Below are positions 53,759-62,605 of a stretch of 64,000 bases of DNA, one piece after another. The DNA is taken from the NCBI GenBank assembly GCA_017857395.1, contig JAFMDF010000002.1:23719-87718 (forward strand), written 5' to 3'. The DNA comes from Bacteroidota bacterium (lineage in GTDB: Bacteria > Bacteroidota > Bacteroidia > Chitinophagales > Saprospiraceae). The position numbers and the translations under genes were made by a program. The notes under the pieces are model-generated. The model was not told the origin of the DNA and made no database searches. It was given only the letters and a program-made list of their open reading frames with translations. Every line of letters starts with the position of its first letter. The first letter of the stretch is position 1.

Positions 53759-55078
53759 ATGCCATTAATTACTATTGCGCTCGGAATTGCGGTTTTGTTA
53801 TTCCTTATTATTGGATTGCGGTTTAATGCTTTTATCGCTTTAATTATTGTTTCTCTAGGAATTGGAGTTGCCCTGGGCATGCCGATAACAGACGTAATTG
53901 AGTCCATTAAAAATGGAGTAGGCAGCACTTTAGGCTATTTGGCTTTGATACTAGGGTTTGGCGCAATGCTCGGTGCTTTGATTGCCGAAAGTGGTGCGGC
54001 ACAAAATATTACGACCAGCCTAATCGAAAAATTTGGCATTAAAAATATTCATTGGGCAGTTATTTTAACAGGATTTATTGTCGGTGTTCCCATGTTTTAC
54101 TCTGTTGGATTCATTATGTTGATTCCAATTATTTTTTCCATTGCCAAATCGACTCGCTTGCCTATTTTGTATGTCGGTATTCCAATGGTTGCCTCGCTAT
54201 CGGTGACGCATGGTTTTTTACCACCACACCCTGCACCAACAGCCATTGCAGTTATTTATGGAGCAGATATTTCCCTAACCTTATTATACGGAATTATATT
54301 AGCCATTCCGACTATCATCATTGCAGGCCCTATTTTTGGTAGCACTTTTAAAAATTTTAAAACCAAAGAAGAACCCAAAGATTTATTTCCACTTAAAGAA
54401 ATTCCAGCAGACCAATTACCGTCTTTAGGTATTAGTATTTTGACGGCTTTAATTCCCGTTTTATTAATGGCAGCTTCCGCAATTGCGAAACTAACCTTAC
54501 CCGTAGACAACGTACTTTATAATGTACTAATTTTTTTAGGTGACCCTATTATTGCTATTTTATTAGCGGTTTTATTAGCGATTTATACTTTAGGTATCAA
54601 TACAGGAAAAACCATGAAAGAAGTGATGGATAGCCTAGCAGAATCCGTCAAAATCATCGCTATGATTATTCTAATTATTGGTGCCGGTGGTGCTTTTAAA
54701 CAAGTGTTAGTCGATAGTGGAACGGGCGATTATATTACGGAATTAATGGTTGGTTCTAATTTTTCTCCTCTATTGTTGGCTTGGTGTATTGCCGCTGCTT
54801 TAAGAATTGCCCTAGGTTCTGCTACGGTCGCTGCTTTAACGGCAGGTGGAATTGTTGCCCCGTTGGTTGGTGCTACTGATGTCAATGCAGAATTATTGGT
54901 ATTGGCAACTGGTGCAGGTAGTTTGACTTTATCTCATGTAAATGATACAGGTTTCTGGTTATTCAAAGAGTATTTTAATTTGACGATTGGCGAAACGCTA
55001 CGGTCTTGGACGATGATGGAGACGATTGTTTCTGTTGTTGGATTGGTTGGTTGTTTTGTGTTGGATATGTTTTTGTAA
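53759..55078 (+). CDS. GntP-family gluconate/organic acid:H+ symporter
   Basis: 439 residues from the ATG at 53759 (MPLITIALGIAVLLFLI), which matches the typical GntP start; the frame extends to 53648 through a palindromic repeat and is not believed there. About 12 hydrophobic segments. GntP motifs: GFGAMLGALIAESGAAQ, FSVG-like FYSVGFIMLIPI, THGFLPPHPAP, LGSATVAALTAGG and SHVNDTGFWLFKEYF. Substrate could be gluconate, glycerate or a related hydroxyacid. No gluconate kinase is adjacent. Confidence 0.93.
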   Translation: MPLITIALGIAVLLFLIIGLRFNAFIALIIVSLGIGVALGMPITDVIESIKNGVGSTLGYLALILGFGAMLGALIAESGAAQNITTSLIEKFGIKNIHWAVILTGFIVGVPMFYSVGFIMLIPIIFSIAKSTRLPILYVGIPMVASLSVTHGFLPPHPAPTAIAVIYGADISLTLLYGIILAIPTIIIAGPIFGSTFKNFKTKEEPKDLFPLKEIPADQLPSLGISILTALIPVLLMAASAIAKLTLPVDNVLYNVLIFLGDPIIAILLAVLLAIYTLGINTGKTMKEVMDSLAESVKIIAMIILIIGAGGAFKQVLVDSGTGDYITELMVGSNFSPLLLAWCIAAALRIALGSATVAALTAGGIVAPLVGATDVNAELLVLATGAGSLTLSHVNDTGFWLFKEYFNLTIGETLRSWTMMETIVSVVGLVGCFVLDMFL

Positions 55079-55118
55079 CTAAGGAAAATTAGTAGGGAAA
55101 AATAACGACCAAAATTTA

Positions 55119-55268
55119 ATGGCAGCAGGGAATGCTATTGAGAGGTCTCCTAAAAACATATCAGAATATGCGAATATAATGCTTACAGAATCACACTTTC
55201 CCTATATTCTATTAAAAAATAATGGCAAGAAAAGTACAGCACTCTTTATTAACAAAAGCAAAAACTAA
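55119..55268 (+). CDS. Small ORF overlapping the methyltransferase start (speculative)
   Basis: 49 codons (MAAGNAIERSPKNISEYA...), open upstream to 55083, ending 47 nt inside the methyltransferase in another frame. It could be the 3' remnant of an older gene or a small translated regulator. No family recognised. Confidence 0.25.
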   Translation: MAAGNAIERSPKNISEYANIMLTESHFPYILLKNNGKKSTALFINKSKN

Positions 55269-56238
55269 CAAAAAAGATGAGTTTTATACGCAACTTATAG
55301 ATATAGAAAGTGAATTGAAACACTATAAAAATCACTTTAAAGACAAAGTAGTTTATTGTAACTGTGACGACCCAAGAGTTAGCAACTTTTTTAATTATTT
55401 TTCCGCTAATTTTAAAAATTTAGGGCTAAAAAAATTAATCACAGCTTGTTATAAAAAACAAGAAATAGATTTGTTCAAGAATAAAAAAACTGAAAATGGA
55501 TTTTTTATCGAATATGAAGGGGAGAAAGAAGAAAAAAATATAGCCAATACAGATGAAATTGACATAATTCAGTTTAAAGGTGATGGAGATTTTAGAAGTA
55601 CAGAGAGCATCGAACTTTTGAAAAAGTCTGACATTGTTGTAACTAATCCACCATTTTCATTGTTTCGGGAATATGTTGCTCAATTAATAAAATATGATAA
55701 GCAGTTTTTAATAATTGGAAATATAAATGCAATTACATATAAAGAAATCTTTAAATTAATTAAAGAAAACAAGGCTTGGTTAGGAATAAATTTGGGCAGA
55801 GGTATTTCTGGTTTTATAGTTCCTGAACATTATGAGCTTTATGGTACAGAAGCTCGTATTGATAGCGCTGGAAATAGAATTGTTTCTCCAAATAATTGTT
55901 TGTGGCTAACAAATTTAGATACCTCTAAACGACACGAAGATATAATCCTTTCAAAAACATATTATGGAAACGAGAGCGAATATCCTAAATATGACAACTA
56001 TGATGGGATTAATGTAAACAAGACCAAAGATATACCTATGGATTACAAAGGTTTTATGGGCGTACCAATAACGTTTTTACATAAATTCAACCCTGAGCAA
56101 TTTGAAATAATAAAATTTAGAAAAGGAAATGATGAAAAGGATTTATCAATAAATGGTAAATGTCCATACTTTAGAATTTTAATTAAGAACAAAAGGTTAC
56201 AAATAGGAAATACAAAACAAAGAAATTTGCCATGCTAA
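55222..56238 (+). CDS. EcoRI-type adenine-specific DNA methyltransferase, orphan
   Basis: 338 residues, about the size of M.EcoRI. KDEFYTQ near the N-terminus and the catalytic NPPF motif at 142-145 (DIVVTNPPFSLFREY) identify an N6-adenine methyltransferase of the EcoRI_methylase family; GRGISGFIVPEHYELYG is also family-like. No restriction endonuclease lies on either side, so it is a stand-alone methylase. It is richer in Lys/Asn/Ile than its neighbours and squeezed between GntP and YgiQ (13 nt from the latter's stop), consistent with acquisition by transfer. Confidence 0.88.
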   Translation: MARKVQHSLLTKAKTNKKDEFYTQLIDIESELKHYKNHFKDKVVYCNCDDPRVSNFFNYFSANFKNLGLKKLITACYKKQEIDLFKNKKTENGFFIEYEGEKEEKNIANTDEIDIIQFKGDGDFRSTESIELLKKSDIVVTNPPFSLFREYVAQLIKYDKQFLIIGNINAITYKEIFKLIKENKAWLGINLGRGISGFIVPEHYELYGTEARIDSAGNRIVSPNNCLWLTNLDTSKRHEDIILSKTYYGNESEYPKYDNYDGINVNKTKDIPMDYKGFMGVPITFLHKFNPEQFEIIKFRKGNDEKDLSINGKCPYFRILIKNKRLQIGNTKQRNLPC

Positions 56239-56251
56239 AGCTGTAGGCAAA

Positions 56252-58177
56252 CTACTTCCGCCCCTTAAACCGCCGCTTCTTAGCACTATTCCCTGAATTT
56301 CGAGCTCGCCCTTTCAAAACCTCCCGTTTCTGATGCTTTCGCTTATCCGCAATTAATTTTTCTATCAAATCTTCACGGTCAATACTTTTTAATTTCTCTC
56401 GAATTTGTTGGTGATTTTCTCGTTTATGCCAGAAAAAGAACAAGTGTTGATTTTTCTTTTCTTGTTTGGTTTTCGCCGTATAAACAGGCTTTAAAGTATA
56501 AGGATGTAAACCCGTATAATAAATGATAGTCGCCACTGTCATCGGCGTCGGCGTAAAGCCTTGAACTTGCTCCAATTGGAAGCCCATGTCTTTAGTTTCC
56601 GCAGCCAAGTTTGCCATGTCCTCTACTTTTGACCCAGGGTGACTGGAAATAAAATAAGGAATTAATGGCTGATTTAAACCATGCTTTTTATTGATGCGGT
56701 CAAATTTATTTTTAAAATCATGGAAATGCTTAAAAGAAGGCTTTCGCATGATTTTTAAAGTGTCATCAGACGTATGTTCTGGCGCAACTTTTAAGCGACC
56801 GCTAACATGACAAGTAACCAATTGTTCCATATATTCCTCGCCGCTACCATCCGAATTTTTATTATAAGAATCCGATAATAAATCATAACGAATACCACTA
56901 CCAACAAAGGCTTTTTTGACCTTAGGATTGGCGTCTACTTTTTTATAGAGTTCTGTTAATGGTTTATGCGAAGTATCTAAATTACTACAAATCACAGGGT
57001 GGATACAAGAAGGACTAACACATTTATCGCAGATAGATTGCACCTTTCCTTTCATGCGGTACATATTGGCAGATGGACCTCCTAAATCAGAAATATAGCC
57101 TTTGAAATCAGGCATTTTGGTAACCGCTTCTACCTCTTTTAAGATAGATTTTTCGGAGCGACTGGCAATAAATTTTCCTTGATGTGCAGAAATCGTACAA
57201 AAACTACAACCACCAAAACAACCACGGTGCATATTAATAGAGAACCGAATCATTTCATAAGCTGGAATCGACCCTCGTTTTTTATATTTTGGATGCGGTA
57301 ATCTAGTATAGGGTAAATCAAAAGAAGTATCAATTTCCTTTTCTAGCATTGGCGGATAAGGCGGATTGACAATTAAGTTTTTGTCTCCATTTTCTTGAAT
57401 AATTCGCCGTGCCTTAACTTTATTAGATTCTTGCTCCACTATTTTAAAGTTCGCCGCAAAAGAACGTTTATCACGCAAACATTTTTCGTGAGAACTTAAA
57501 TATACATCCTCCCACGATTTATTTTTAGGAATACCTTCCGATTGTGGTCGATTGACTGCCGTTTGAGGAATCGTGGTGATAGAACGAAATGGCACGCCTC
57601 TTTTTAATAAACGCAACAATTCTCGCAAAGGCATTTCGCCCATTCCATACACCAACATATCTGCCCCACTCATCTCCAAAATATTGGGAAACAATTTATC
57701 TGCCCAATAATCGTAATGTGTCACTCGTCGTAAAGAAGCTTCAATACCACCAATTAAAACGGGTACCTCAGGATATAATTTCTTTAGAATTTTTGAATAA
57801 ACAACTGTTGCGTAATCAGGTCGAAAATTCGCTGCGCCACCAGGCGTATAAGCATCTGTAGATCGCTTTCGTTTACTAGCAGTATAATGATTGACCATCG
57901 AATCCATACAACCAGAAGTAATGCCAAAAAATAATTTGGGTTTCCCCATTTTTTTGAAATCCCGTAAATCATCTTGCCAATTCGGTTGCGGTACAATACC
58001 AATACGCATCCCCTCACTCTCTAGGATTCGACCAATAACGGCCGTTCCAAAAGCTGGATGGTCTACATAGGCATCTCCTGAGATGAGGATGATGTCTAAT
58101 TCTTCCCATCCTCTCATTTCTACTTCCTTTTTAGTAATTGGAAGCCAATCTGTTACTGGTAATTTATGTTCTAACAT
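56252..58177 (-). CDS. ygiQ: YgiQ-family radical SAM protein
   Basis: 641 residues. The radical SAM Cys triad is in HRGCFGGCSFC (CxxxCxxC; about residue 325-335), with further Cys in SICDKCVSPSCIHPVICSN. The N-terminal half is the UPF0313 domain (VPQPNWQDDLRDFKKMGKP; LFFGITSGCMDSMVNHYTA). The very basic C-terminus (KKRRFKGRK) is typical. Function unknown; often annotated as UPF0313. The minus-strand start is close to a TAAATTTG box (58182-58189), which would give an almost leaderless mRNA. Confidence 0.94.
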   Translation of the reverse strand: MLEHKLPVTDWLPITKKEVEMRGWEELDIILISGDAYVDHPAFGTAVIGRILESEGMRIGIVPQPNWQDDLRDFKKMGKPKLFFGITSGCMDSMVNHYTASKRKRSTDAYTPGGAANFRPDYATVVYSKILKKLYPEVPVLIGGIEASLRRVTHYDYWADKLFPNILEMSGADMLVYGMGEMPLRELLRLLKRGVPFRSITTIPQTAVNRPQSEGIPKNKSWEDVYLSSHEKCLRDKRSFAANFKIVEQESNKVKARRIIQENGDKNLIVNPPYPPMLEKEIDTSFDLPYTRLPHPKYKKRGSIPAYEMIRFSINMHRGCFGGCSFCTISAHQGKFIASRSEKSILKEVEAVTKMPDFKGYISDLGGPSANMYRMKGKVQSICDKCVSPSCIHPVICSNLDTSHKPLTELYKKVDANPKVKKAFVGSGIRYDLLSDSYNKNSDGSGEEYMEQLVTCHVSGRLKVAPEHTSDDTLKIMRKPSFKHFHDFKNKFDRINKKHGLNQPLIPYFISSHPGSKVEDMANLAAETKDMGFQLEQVQGFTPTPMTVATIIYYTGLHPYTLKPVYTAKTKQEKKNQHLFFFWHKRENHQQIREKLKSIDREDLIEKLIADKRKHQKREVLKGRARNSGNSAKKRRFKGRK

Positions 58178-58181
58178 GATG

Positions 58182-58189
58182 CAAATTTA
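58182..58189 (-). promoter_or_regulatory. Possible ygiQ -7 box (TAAATTTG)
   Basis: Exact TAnnTTTG on the minus strand only 5 nt from the start codon. If used, transcription would begin at or next to the ATG. Confidence 0.3.
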
Positions 58190-58309
58190 CGGATTTTATT
58201 GGATGCGTAAGCCCATTAATAAATGACTTTGACTTTTTATGACTTTTTTATGGGAATAAGCGGGTTAATTCTTGCCCTTTTTCTAATTTTAGGGCAAACG
58301 AAAAATATC

Positions 58310-61171
58310 ATGTATAATCAACAACTTTTTATCAACGACTTACAATTAAATATTCAAGGGGATATTCTGACCGATGATTTAAGTTTAGGACTTTATTCCA
58401 CGGATGCTAGTGTCTATCAAATCAAACCTATTGTGGTCGTTTTGCCAAAAGATGAAGCAGATGTTATTAGGGCGGTAAAAATAGCAAATGACCATAAAGT
58501 AAGTATTTTACCAAGAGGGGCAGGAACAAGTTTGGCAGGACAGACAGTTGGACATTCGATGATTTTAGATTTTTCAAAATATTTAAATCAGATTATAGCC
58601 ATTAATGCCGAAGAACGATGGGTGAAAGTGCAACCTGGTATGGCTAGAGATGATTTGAATGTGGTTTTAAAACAGCATGGATTAATTTTTGCACCCGACC
58701 CTGCTACTTCTAGTAGAGCAAATGTTGGCGGTATGATAGGGAATAATTCTTCTGGAACGAAGAGTATTTTATATGGTAAAACGGTGGATCATGTATTGGA
58801 ATTAAAAACTGTTTTATCAAATGGCGAAGTCTGTATTTTTGGCGAATTGGATGCAAAAGCTTATGCTGAAAAAGCAGCGTTAGACAATCGAGAAGGTAAT
58901 ATTTATAGCCAATTTAAAAATATCATTGATAATAATAAAAACGAAATTGAAGCCGCTTTTCCTAAAGTTATGCGCCGAGTGCAAGGCTATAATTTAGATG
59001 AATTTATTCATACAGATAATTGGAATTTAGCCAAATTAGTTTGTGGAAGTGAAGGCACTTTAGCCGTTACGTTAGAAGCTAAATTAAATCTAGAATTATT
59101 ACCAAAACATAAATCAGTCTGTGTTGTGCATTTTGCAGATGTATTAGAAGCAATTCAAGCAGTAGAAACAATGCTAGAATTTCAACCTTCTGCGGTAGAA
59201 ATACTCGATAAAACAGTGGTTGATTTAAGTCGAAAAAATTTACTGACTAAAAGGAGTTGTCATTTTATAGAAGGCAATCCTGCTGCCATTCAGATTGTCG
59301 AATTTTATGCTCAATCAGAAGAAGATGTAATGAAACGACCTAAAGAAATGGTCGCTAAATTAAAAGCATTGGGTTTTGGATATGCTTATCCTGTTTTCCC
59401 AGACGGGAAGAATTATGAGGATGTTTGGATGATTCGTAAAAAAGGTTTAGGCTTAATGTTAGGTGTTAAAGGAGACAAAACACCTTTGGCTTTTATTGAA
59501 GATTCGGGTATTCCTTCCAAACATTTGCCAGAATATATTGACCGAGTTTTAAAAGTTTGTGCCAAGCATGAAACGGAGGCAGCGATGTATGCACATGCAA
59601 GTGTTGGCGTAATTCATGTACGCCCTATTTTAGATTTGCGACAAGCAAAAGATATAGAACGTTTTAAAAGAATTTCAGAAGACACCTTTGACTTGGTGAA
59701 AGAATATGGTGGTTCTTGGAGTGGAGAACACGGCGATGGATTGGTAAGAAGTTATAAACTCAAAGAGTTTTTTGGCGACCATGTTTATGGTTTATTAAAA
59801 GAGGTCAAGCAATTATTTGACCCCGAAAATTTAATGAATCCAGGTAAGATAATTGATGCCCAACCTATCGACCAAAATTTACGCTATGGTGCAGCTTATA
59901 AAGATGAAACCGTTGACACCATTTTTAAATATAAAGAAGATGGTAGTTTTGAAAATGCGGTGCACATGTGTACGGGCGTAGGAGAATGTCGAAAAATGCA
60001 AGGTGGCACCATGTGTCCAAGCTTTAAGGCGACTAGAGCAGAAGAGCATTCTACGAGAGGTCGGGCAAATGCTTTGCGTTTAGCCATGTCGAATCAAATA
60101 GAAGGTGGTTTGACAAATGAAGAGGTAGTGGATGCCTTGGATTTGTGCTTATCTTGCAAAGCTTGTAAATCTGAATGTCCAAGTAATGTGGATATGGGGA
60201 AATTAAAAGGAGAAGTGTGGCAAAAGAAATACGATGAAAAAGGCATTCCATTAAGAGATCGGTTTGTCAGGGATTCAGCGAATATGGCAGCTAAATTTTC
60301 TGGAAAGCTAGCAGGATTAGTGAATAGGGTACAAAAAACAAAGCTATTTCGCAATACCTTAGAAAAGGTAGTAGGCATTGAAAAGGAGCGAATTTTACCA
60401 GAATATGCTGCTCAACCTTTTTATAAATGGTTTGCTAATAATTATAGCTCCCAAAAAGAAGCGACTAAAAAAGTCGTTCTATTCGCTGATACTTACCTGA
60501 ATTTTCATGAACCAAATATTGGTATTGCAGCGACTCAATTATTGCAAACTTTAGGCTATGAAGTCATTTTAGCTAATGTCGGTTGCTGTCAACGACCAAA
60601 AATCTCTCATGGATTTTTACGTGCTGCTAAAAAAGAAGGCACTGAAACGGTACAAAAATTAGACAAGTATTTTCAGCAAGGATTGACGGTAGTTGTATGT
60701 GAACCGAGTTGTGCATCTGCCTTAACGGATGATTTACCAGATTTGATAGAAGATGAAGGATTAGCTAAAAGGTTAAAAAAACAGGTTAAAATGATTGATG
60801 TATTTATCCAAGAAGAAATGGAAGCAGGCAATATTCAGCAAGAATTGACGACCAAAGCAAAAAAAATCTTTGTACATGGACATTGCCACCAAAAGGCGAT
60901 TTATGGTACAAAAGCTATGAAAAATTTATTGGGTAATACGAATGTATCTGAAATCCCTTCGGGCTGCTGTGGCATGGCAGGCTCTTTTGGTTATGAAAAA
61001 GAGCATTATGATTTATCCGAAAAAATAGGGAATGAAATTCTCTTGCCTTTTGTTAAAAATATGAAAGCAGAGGAAACGTTGGTGGCTTGTGGTTTTAGTT
61101 GCCGACATCAGATTGAGCATTTTACGGGGAAGAAGGCTTTGCATTGGGTAGAGTTGTTTAAAGACAAATAA
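58310..61171 (+). CDS. FAD-linked oxidoreductase with Fe-S and CCG domains (D-lactate/glycolate dehydrogenase type)
   Basis: 953 residues from the ATG at 58310; the frame reaches an ATG at 58223, but the extra 29 residues are a hydrophobic tail not expected in this family. Order: FAD-binding_4 domain (VVVLPKDEADVIRAV, PRGAGTSLAGQ), FAD-oxidase C-terminal domain (GSWSGEHGDGLVRS), two 4Fe-4S binding regions (CTGVGECRKMQGGTMCPSF; CLSCKACKSECPSN), and two CCG motifs (NVGCCQRPK; SGCCGMAGSFGYE). It is a GlcD-GlcF type fusion that oxidises a 2-hydroxyacid such as D-lactate and passes electrons to the quinone pool. Confidence 0.93.
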   Translation: MYNQQLFINDLQLNIQGDILTDDLSLGLYSTDASVYQIKPIVVVLPKDEADVIRAVKIANDHKVSILPRGAGTSLAGQTVGHSMILDFSKYLNQIIAINAEERWVKVQPGMARDDLNVVLKQHGLIFAPDPATSSRANVGGMIGNNSSGTKSILYGKTVDHVLELKTVLSNGEVCIFGELDAKAYAEKAALDNREGNIYSQFKNIIDNNKNEIEAAFPKVMRRVQGYNLDEFIHTDNWNLAKLVCGSEGTLAVTLEAKLNLELLPKHKSVCVVHFADVLEAIQAVETMLEFQPSAVEILDKTVVDLSRKNLLTKRSCHFIEGNPAAIQIVEFYAQSEEDVMKRPKEMVAKLKALGFGYAYPVFPDGKNYEDVWMIRKKGLGLMLGVKGDKTPLAFIEDSGIPSKHLPEYIDRVLKVCAKHETEAAMYAHASVGVIHVRPILDLRQAKDIERFKRISEDTFDLVKEYGGSWSGEHGDGLVRSYKLKEFFGDHVYGLLKEVKQLFDPENLMNPGKIIDAQPIDQNLRYGAAYKDETVDTIFKYKEDGSFENAVHMCTGVGECRKMQGGTMCPSFKATRAEEHSTRGRANALRLAMSNQIEGGLTNEEVVDALDLCLSCKACKSECPSNVDMGKLKGEVWQKKYDEKGIPLRDRFVRDSANMAAKFSGKLAGLVNRVQKTKLFRNTLEKVVGIEKERILPEYAAQPFYKWFANNYSSQKEATKKVVLFADTYLNFHEPNIGIAATQLLQTLGYEVILANVGCCQRPKISHGFLRAAKKEGTETVQKLDKYFQQGLTVVVCEPSCASALTDDLPDLIEDEGLAKRLKKQVKMIDVFIQEEMEAGNIQQELTTKAKKIFVHGHCHQKAIYGTKAMKNLLGNTNVSEIPSGCCGMAGSFGYEKEHYDLSEKIGNEILLPFVKNMKAEETLVACGFSCRHQIEHFTGKKALHWVELFKDK

Positions 61172-61185
61172 ATTTCCTACTTTTG
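61154..61185 (+). promoter_or_regulatory. Promoter (TTG-N21-TACTTTTG)
   Basis: TTG at 61154-61156, 21-nt spacer, TACTTTTG at 61178-61185: one of the best -33/-7 pairs in the window. It overlaps the end of the oxidoreductase gene. The prfA ATG lies 139 nt downstream of the -7 box. Confidence 0.65.
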
Positions 61186-61197
61186 CACTCTAAAAAA

Positions 61198-61239
61198 ATG
61201 ATTATGATAAACTTATTAGGTACTCACTTCTTTATGTAG
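61198..61239 (+). other. 13-codon minigene after the promoter
   Basis: ATG at 61198 followed by 12 codons (MIMINLLGTHFFM) and a TAG; directly after it begins a repeat-like segment with hairpin gacagtt/aactgtc (61257-61272 region). It may be a truncated remnant of a gene, or a short leader peptide. Confidence 0.3.
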
Positions 61240-61324
61240 CTTCGCTAACTTGTCTTGACAGTTCCAACTGTCCTTACCATTTCCTACTCATTATTCATCA
61301 CTAATAATTCATCATTAGAAAAAG

Positions 61325-62398
61325 ATGTTAGATAAATTAGAAGCCATTCAGGAACGATTTTATTATTTGGAAGAGCGCTTGTCTGACCCAAGTATCGTAT
61401 CCGATCAAAAATTATATGCCAAAACCAATAAAGATTATAGTAATTTAAGAGAAGTAGTCGAAGTTTATAAGAAATATAAAGAAGTGCTAGGAAATATTGA
61501 GACTGCCAAAGAGATGTTAGCAGAGAATGATGCAGACATGAAGGAGATGGCAAAGGAGGAATTGAATGAACTAAATCCTAAAAAAGGAGAATTAGAAGAA
61601 GCTTTAAAAACCTTGCTGATTCCTAAAGACCCAGAAGATGAAAAAGATGTTATTGTAGAAATTCGCTCTGGAACTGGAGGAGATGAGGCGAGTATTTTTG
61701 CGGGTGATTTATATAAAATGTATTCTAGATTTTTTGAGCGGCAAGGTTGGAAAACAGAAGTATTAAATATTACGGAAGGAACGGCAGGCGGCTATAGTAA
61801 ATTAGTACTAGAAGTTTCTGGTAATAATGTTTTCGGTCGCTTAAAATTTGAATCGGGGGCGCATAGAGTACAGAGAGTTCCAAAAACAGAATCTCAAGGT
61901 AGAGTGCATACTTCGGCAGCAACCGTAGTGGTGATGCCAAAATTGGAGATGGAAGACGTAAATATTGTCAAATCGGATTTAAAAGTAGATACTTTCCGTT
62001 CGAGTGGTGCGGGCGGACAGCACGTTAATAAAACGGAATCTGGTGTTCGATTTACCCACCTTCCTACGGGAGTGGTAGCAGAAAGTACAGATGGACGGTC
62101 GCAAATTCAGAATAGAGAGATTGCTTTGCAGCGGTTGTACCAAAAAGTATATGATCAGCAGCGAGCAGCGCATGATTCTAAAGTAGCGGCGGCTAGAAGA
62201 TCATTAGTTGGGTCGGGTGATCGTTCTGGTAAGATTCGAACTTATAATTATCCACAGAATCGAGTGACGGATCACCGAATTAATTTGACACTTTATAGTT
62301 TAGATAAAATTATAGAAGGGGGGATAGATGAGATACTACAAGCCTTGCAAGTAGCAGAAAATGCAGAGAAGCTAAAAGCAGAAGCGGAAATGGATTAA
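61325..62398 (+). CDS. prfA: Peptide chain release factor 1
   Basis: 357 residues; terminates translation at UAA and UAG. PCRF domain includes IRSGTGGDEASIFAGDLYKMYSRF and GAHRVQRVPKTESQGRVHTSAATV (RF1-type PxT anticodon loop, here PKT). The GGQ motif is in FRSSGAGGQHVNKTESG. C-terminal domain ends at NAEKLKAEA. It is RF1 and not RF2: PKT rather than SPF and no programmed frameshift. Convergent with rho, with a terminator at 62507-62553 between them. Confidence 0.97.
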   Translation: MLDKLEAIQERFYYLEERLSDPSIVSDQKLYAKTNKDYSNLREVVEVYKKYKEVLGNIETAKEMLAENDADMKEMAKEELNELNPKKGELEEALKTLLIPKDPEDEKDVIVEIRSGTGGDEASIFAGDLYKMYSRFFERQGWKTEVLNITEGTAGGYSKLVLEVSGNNVFGRLKFESGAHRVQRVPKTESQGRVHTSAATVVVMPKLEMEDVNIVKSDLKVDTFRSSGAGGQHVNKTESGVRFTHLPTGVVAESTDGRSQIQNREIALQRLYQKVYDQQRAAHDSKVAAARRSLVGSGDRSGKIRTYNYPQNRVTDHRINLTLYSLDKIIEGGIDEILQALQVAENAEKLKAEAEMD

Positions 62399-62464
62399 CA
62401 GTAGGCAGTTAGCAGTGCGTGCAGTAGGCAGTAAAATGCTGATTTAAATTTTGCAAAAATATAG

Positions 62465-62494
62465 TTGCTAGAACAGTCTTATCAATTACTTTTG
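62465..62494 (+). promoter_or_regulatory. Orphan promoter facing a terminator (TTG-N19-TACTTTTG)
   Basis: TTG at 62465-62467, 19-nt spacer, TACTTTTG at 62487-62494. The only thing downstream within 60 nt is the hairpin at 62507-62553, so a transcript would be about 50-60 nt. Confidence 0.5.
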
Positions 62495-62506
62495 CAATAT
62501 CAATAT

Positions 62507-62553
62507 AAAAGAAAAAGCCTTTTACTCACATGGAGTAGAAGGCTTTTTCTTTT
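62507..62553. terminator. Bidirectional terminator between prfA and rho
   Basis: 21-bp stem with one G-U pair (62507-62527 with 62533-62553), 5-nt loop, A-rich left arm and T-rich right arm. Confidence 0.93.
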
Positions 62554-62605
62554 ATGAAAAAACTATAGACATTAGCAAATAATCAAGTATTTCCTGCCTA
62601 CGGTT

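Noticed and set aside
61284..61553. 89-codon minus-strand frame over the prfA start
   Set aside because: Antisense shadow of prfA with no protein-like features.
61325..62398. prfA as release factor 2
   Set aside because: The recognition loop reads PKT rather than SPF and there is no internal frameshift site.
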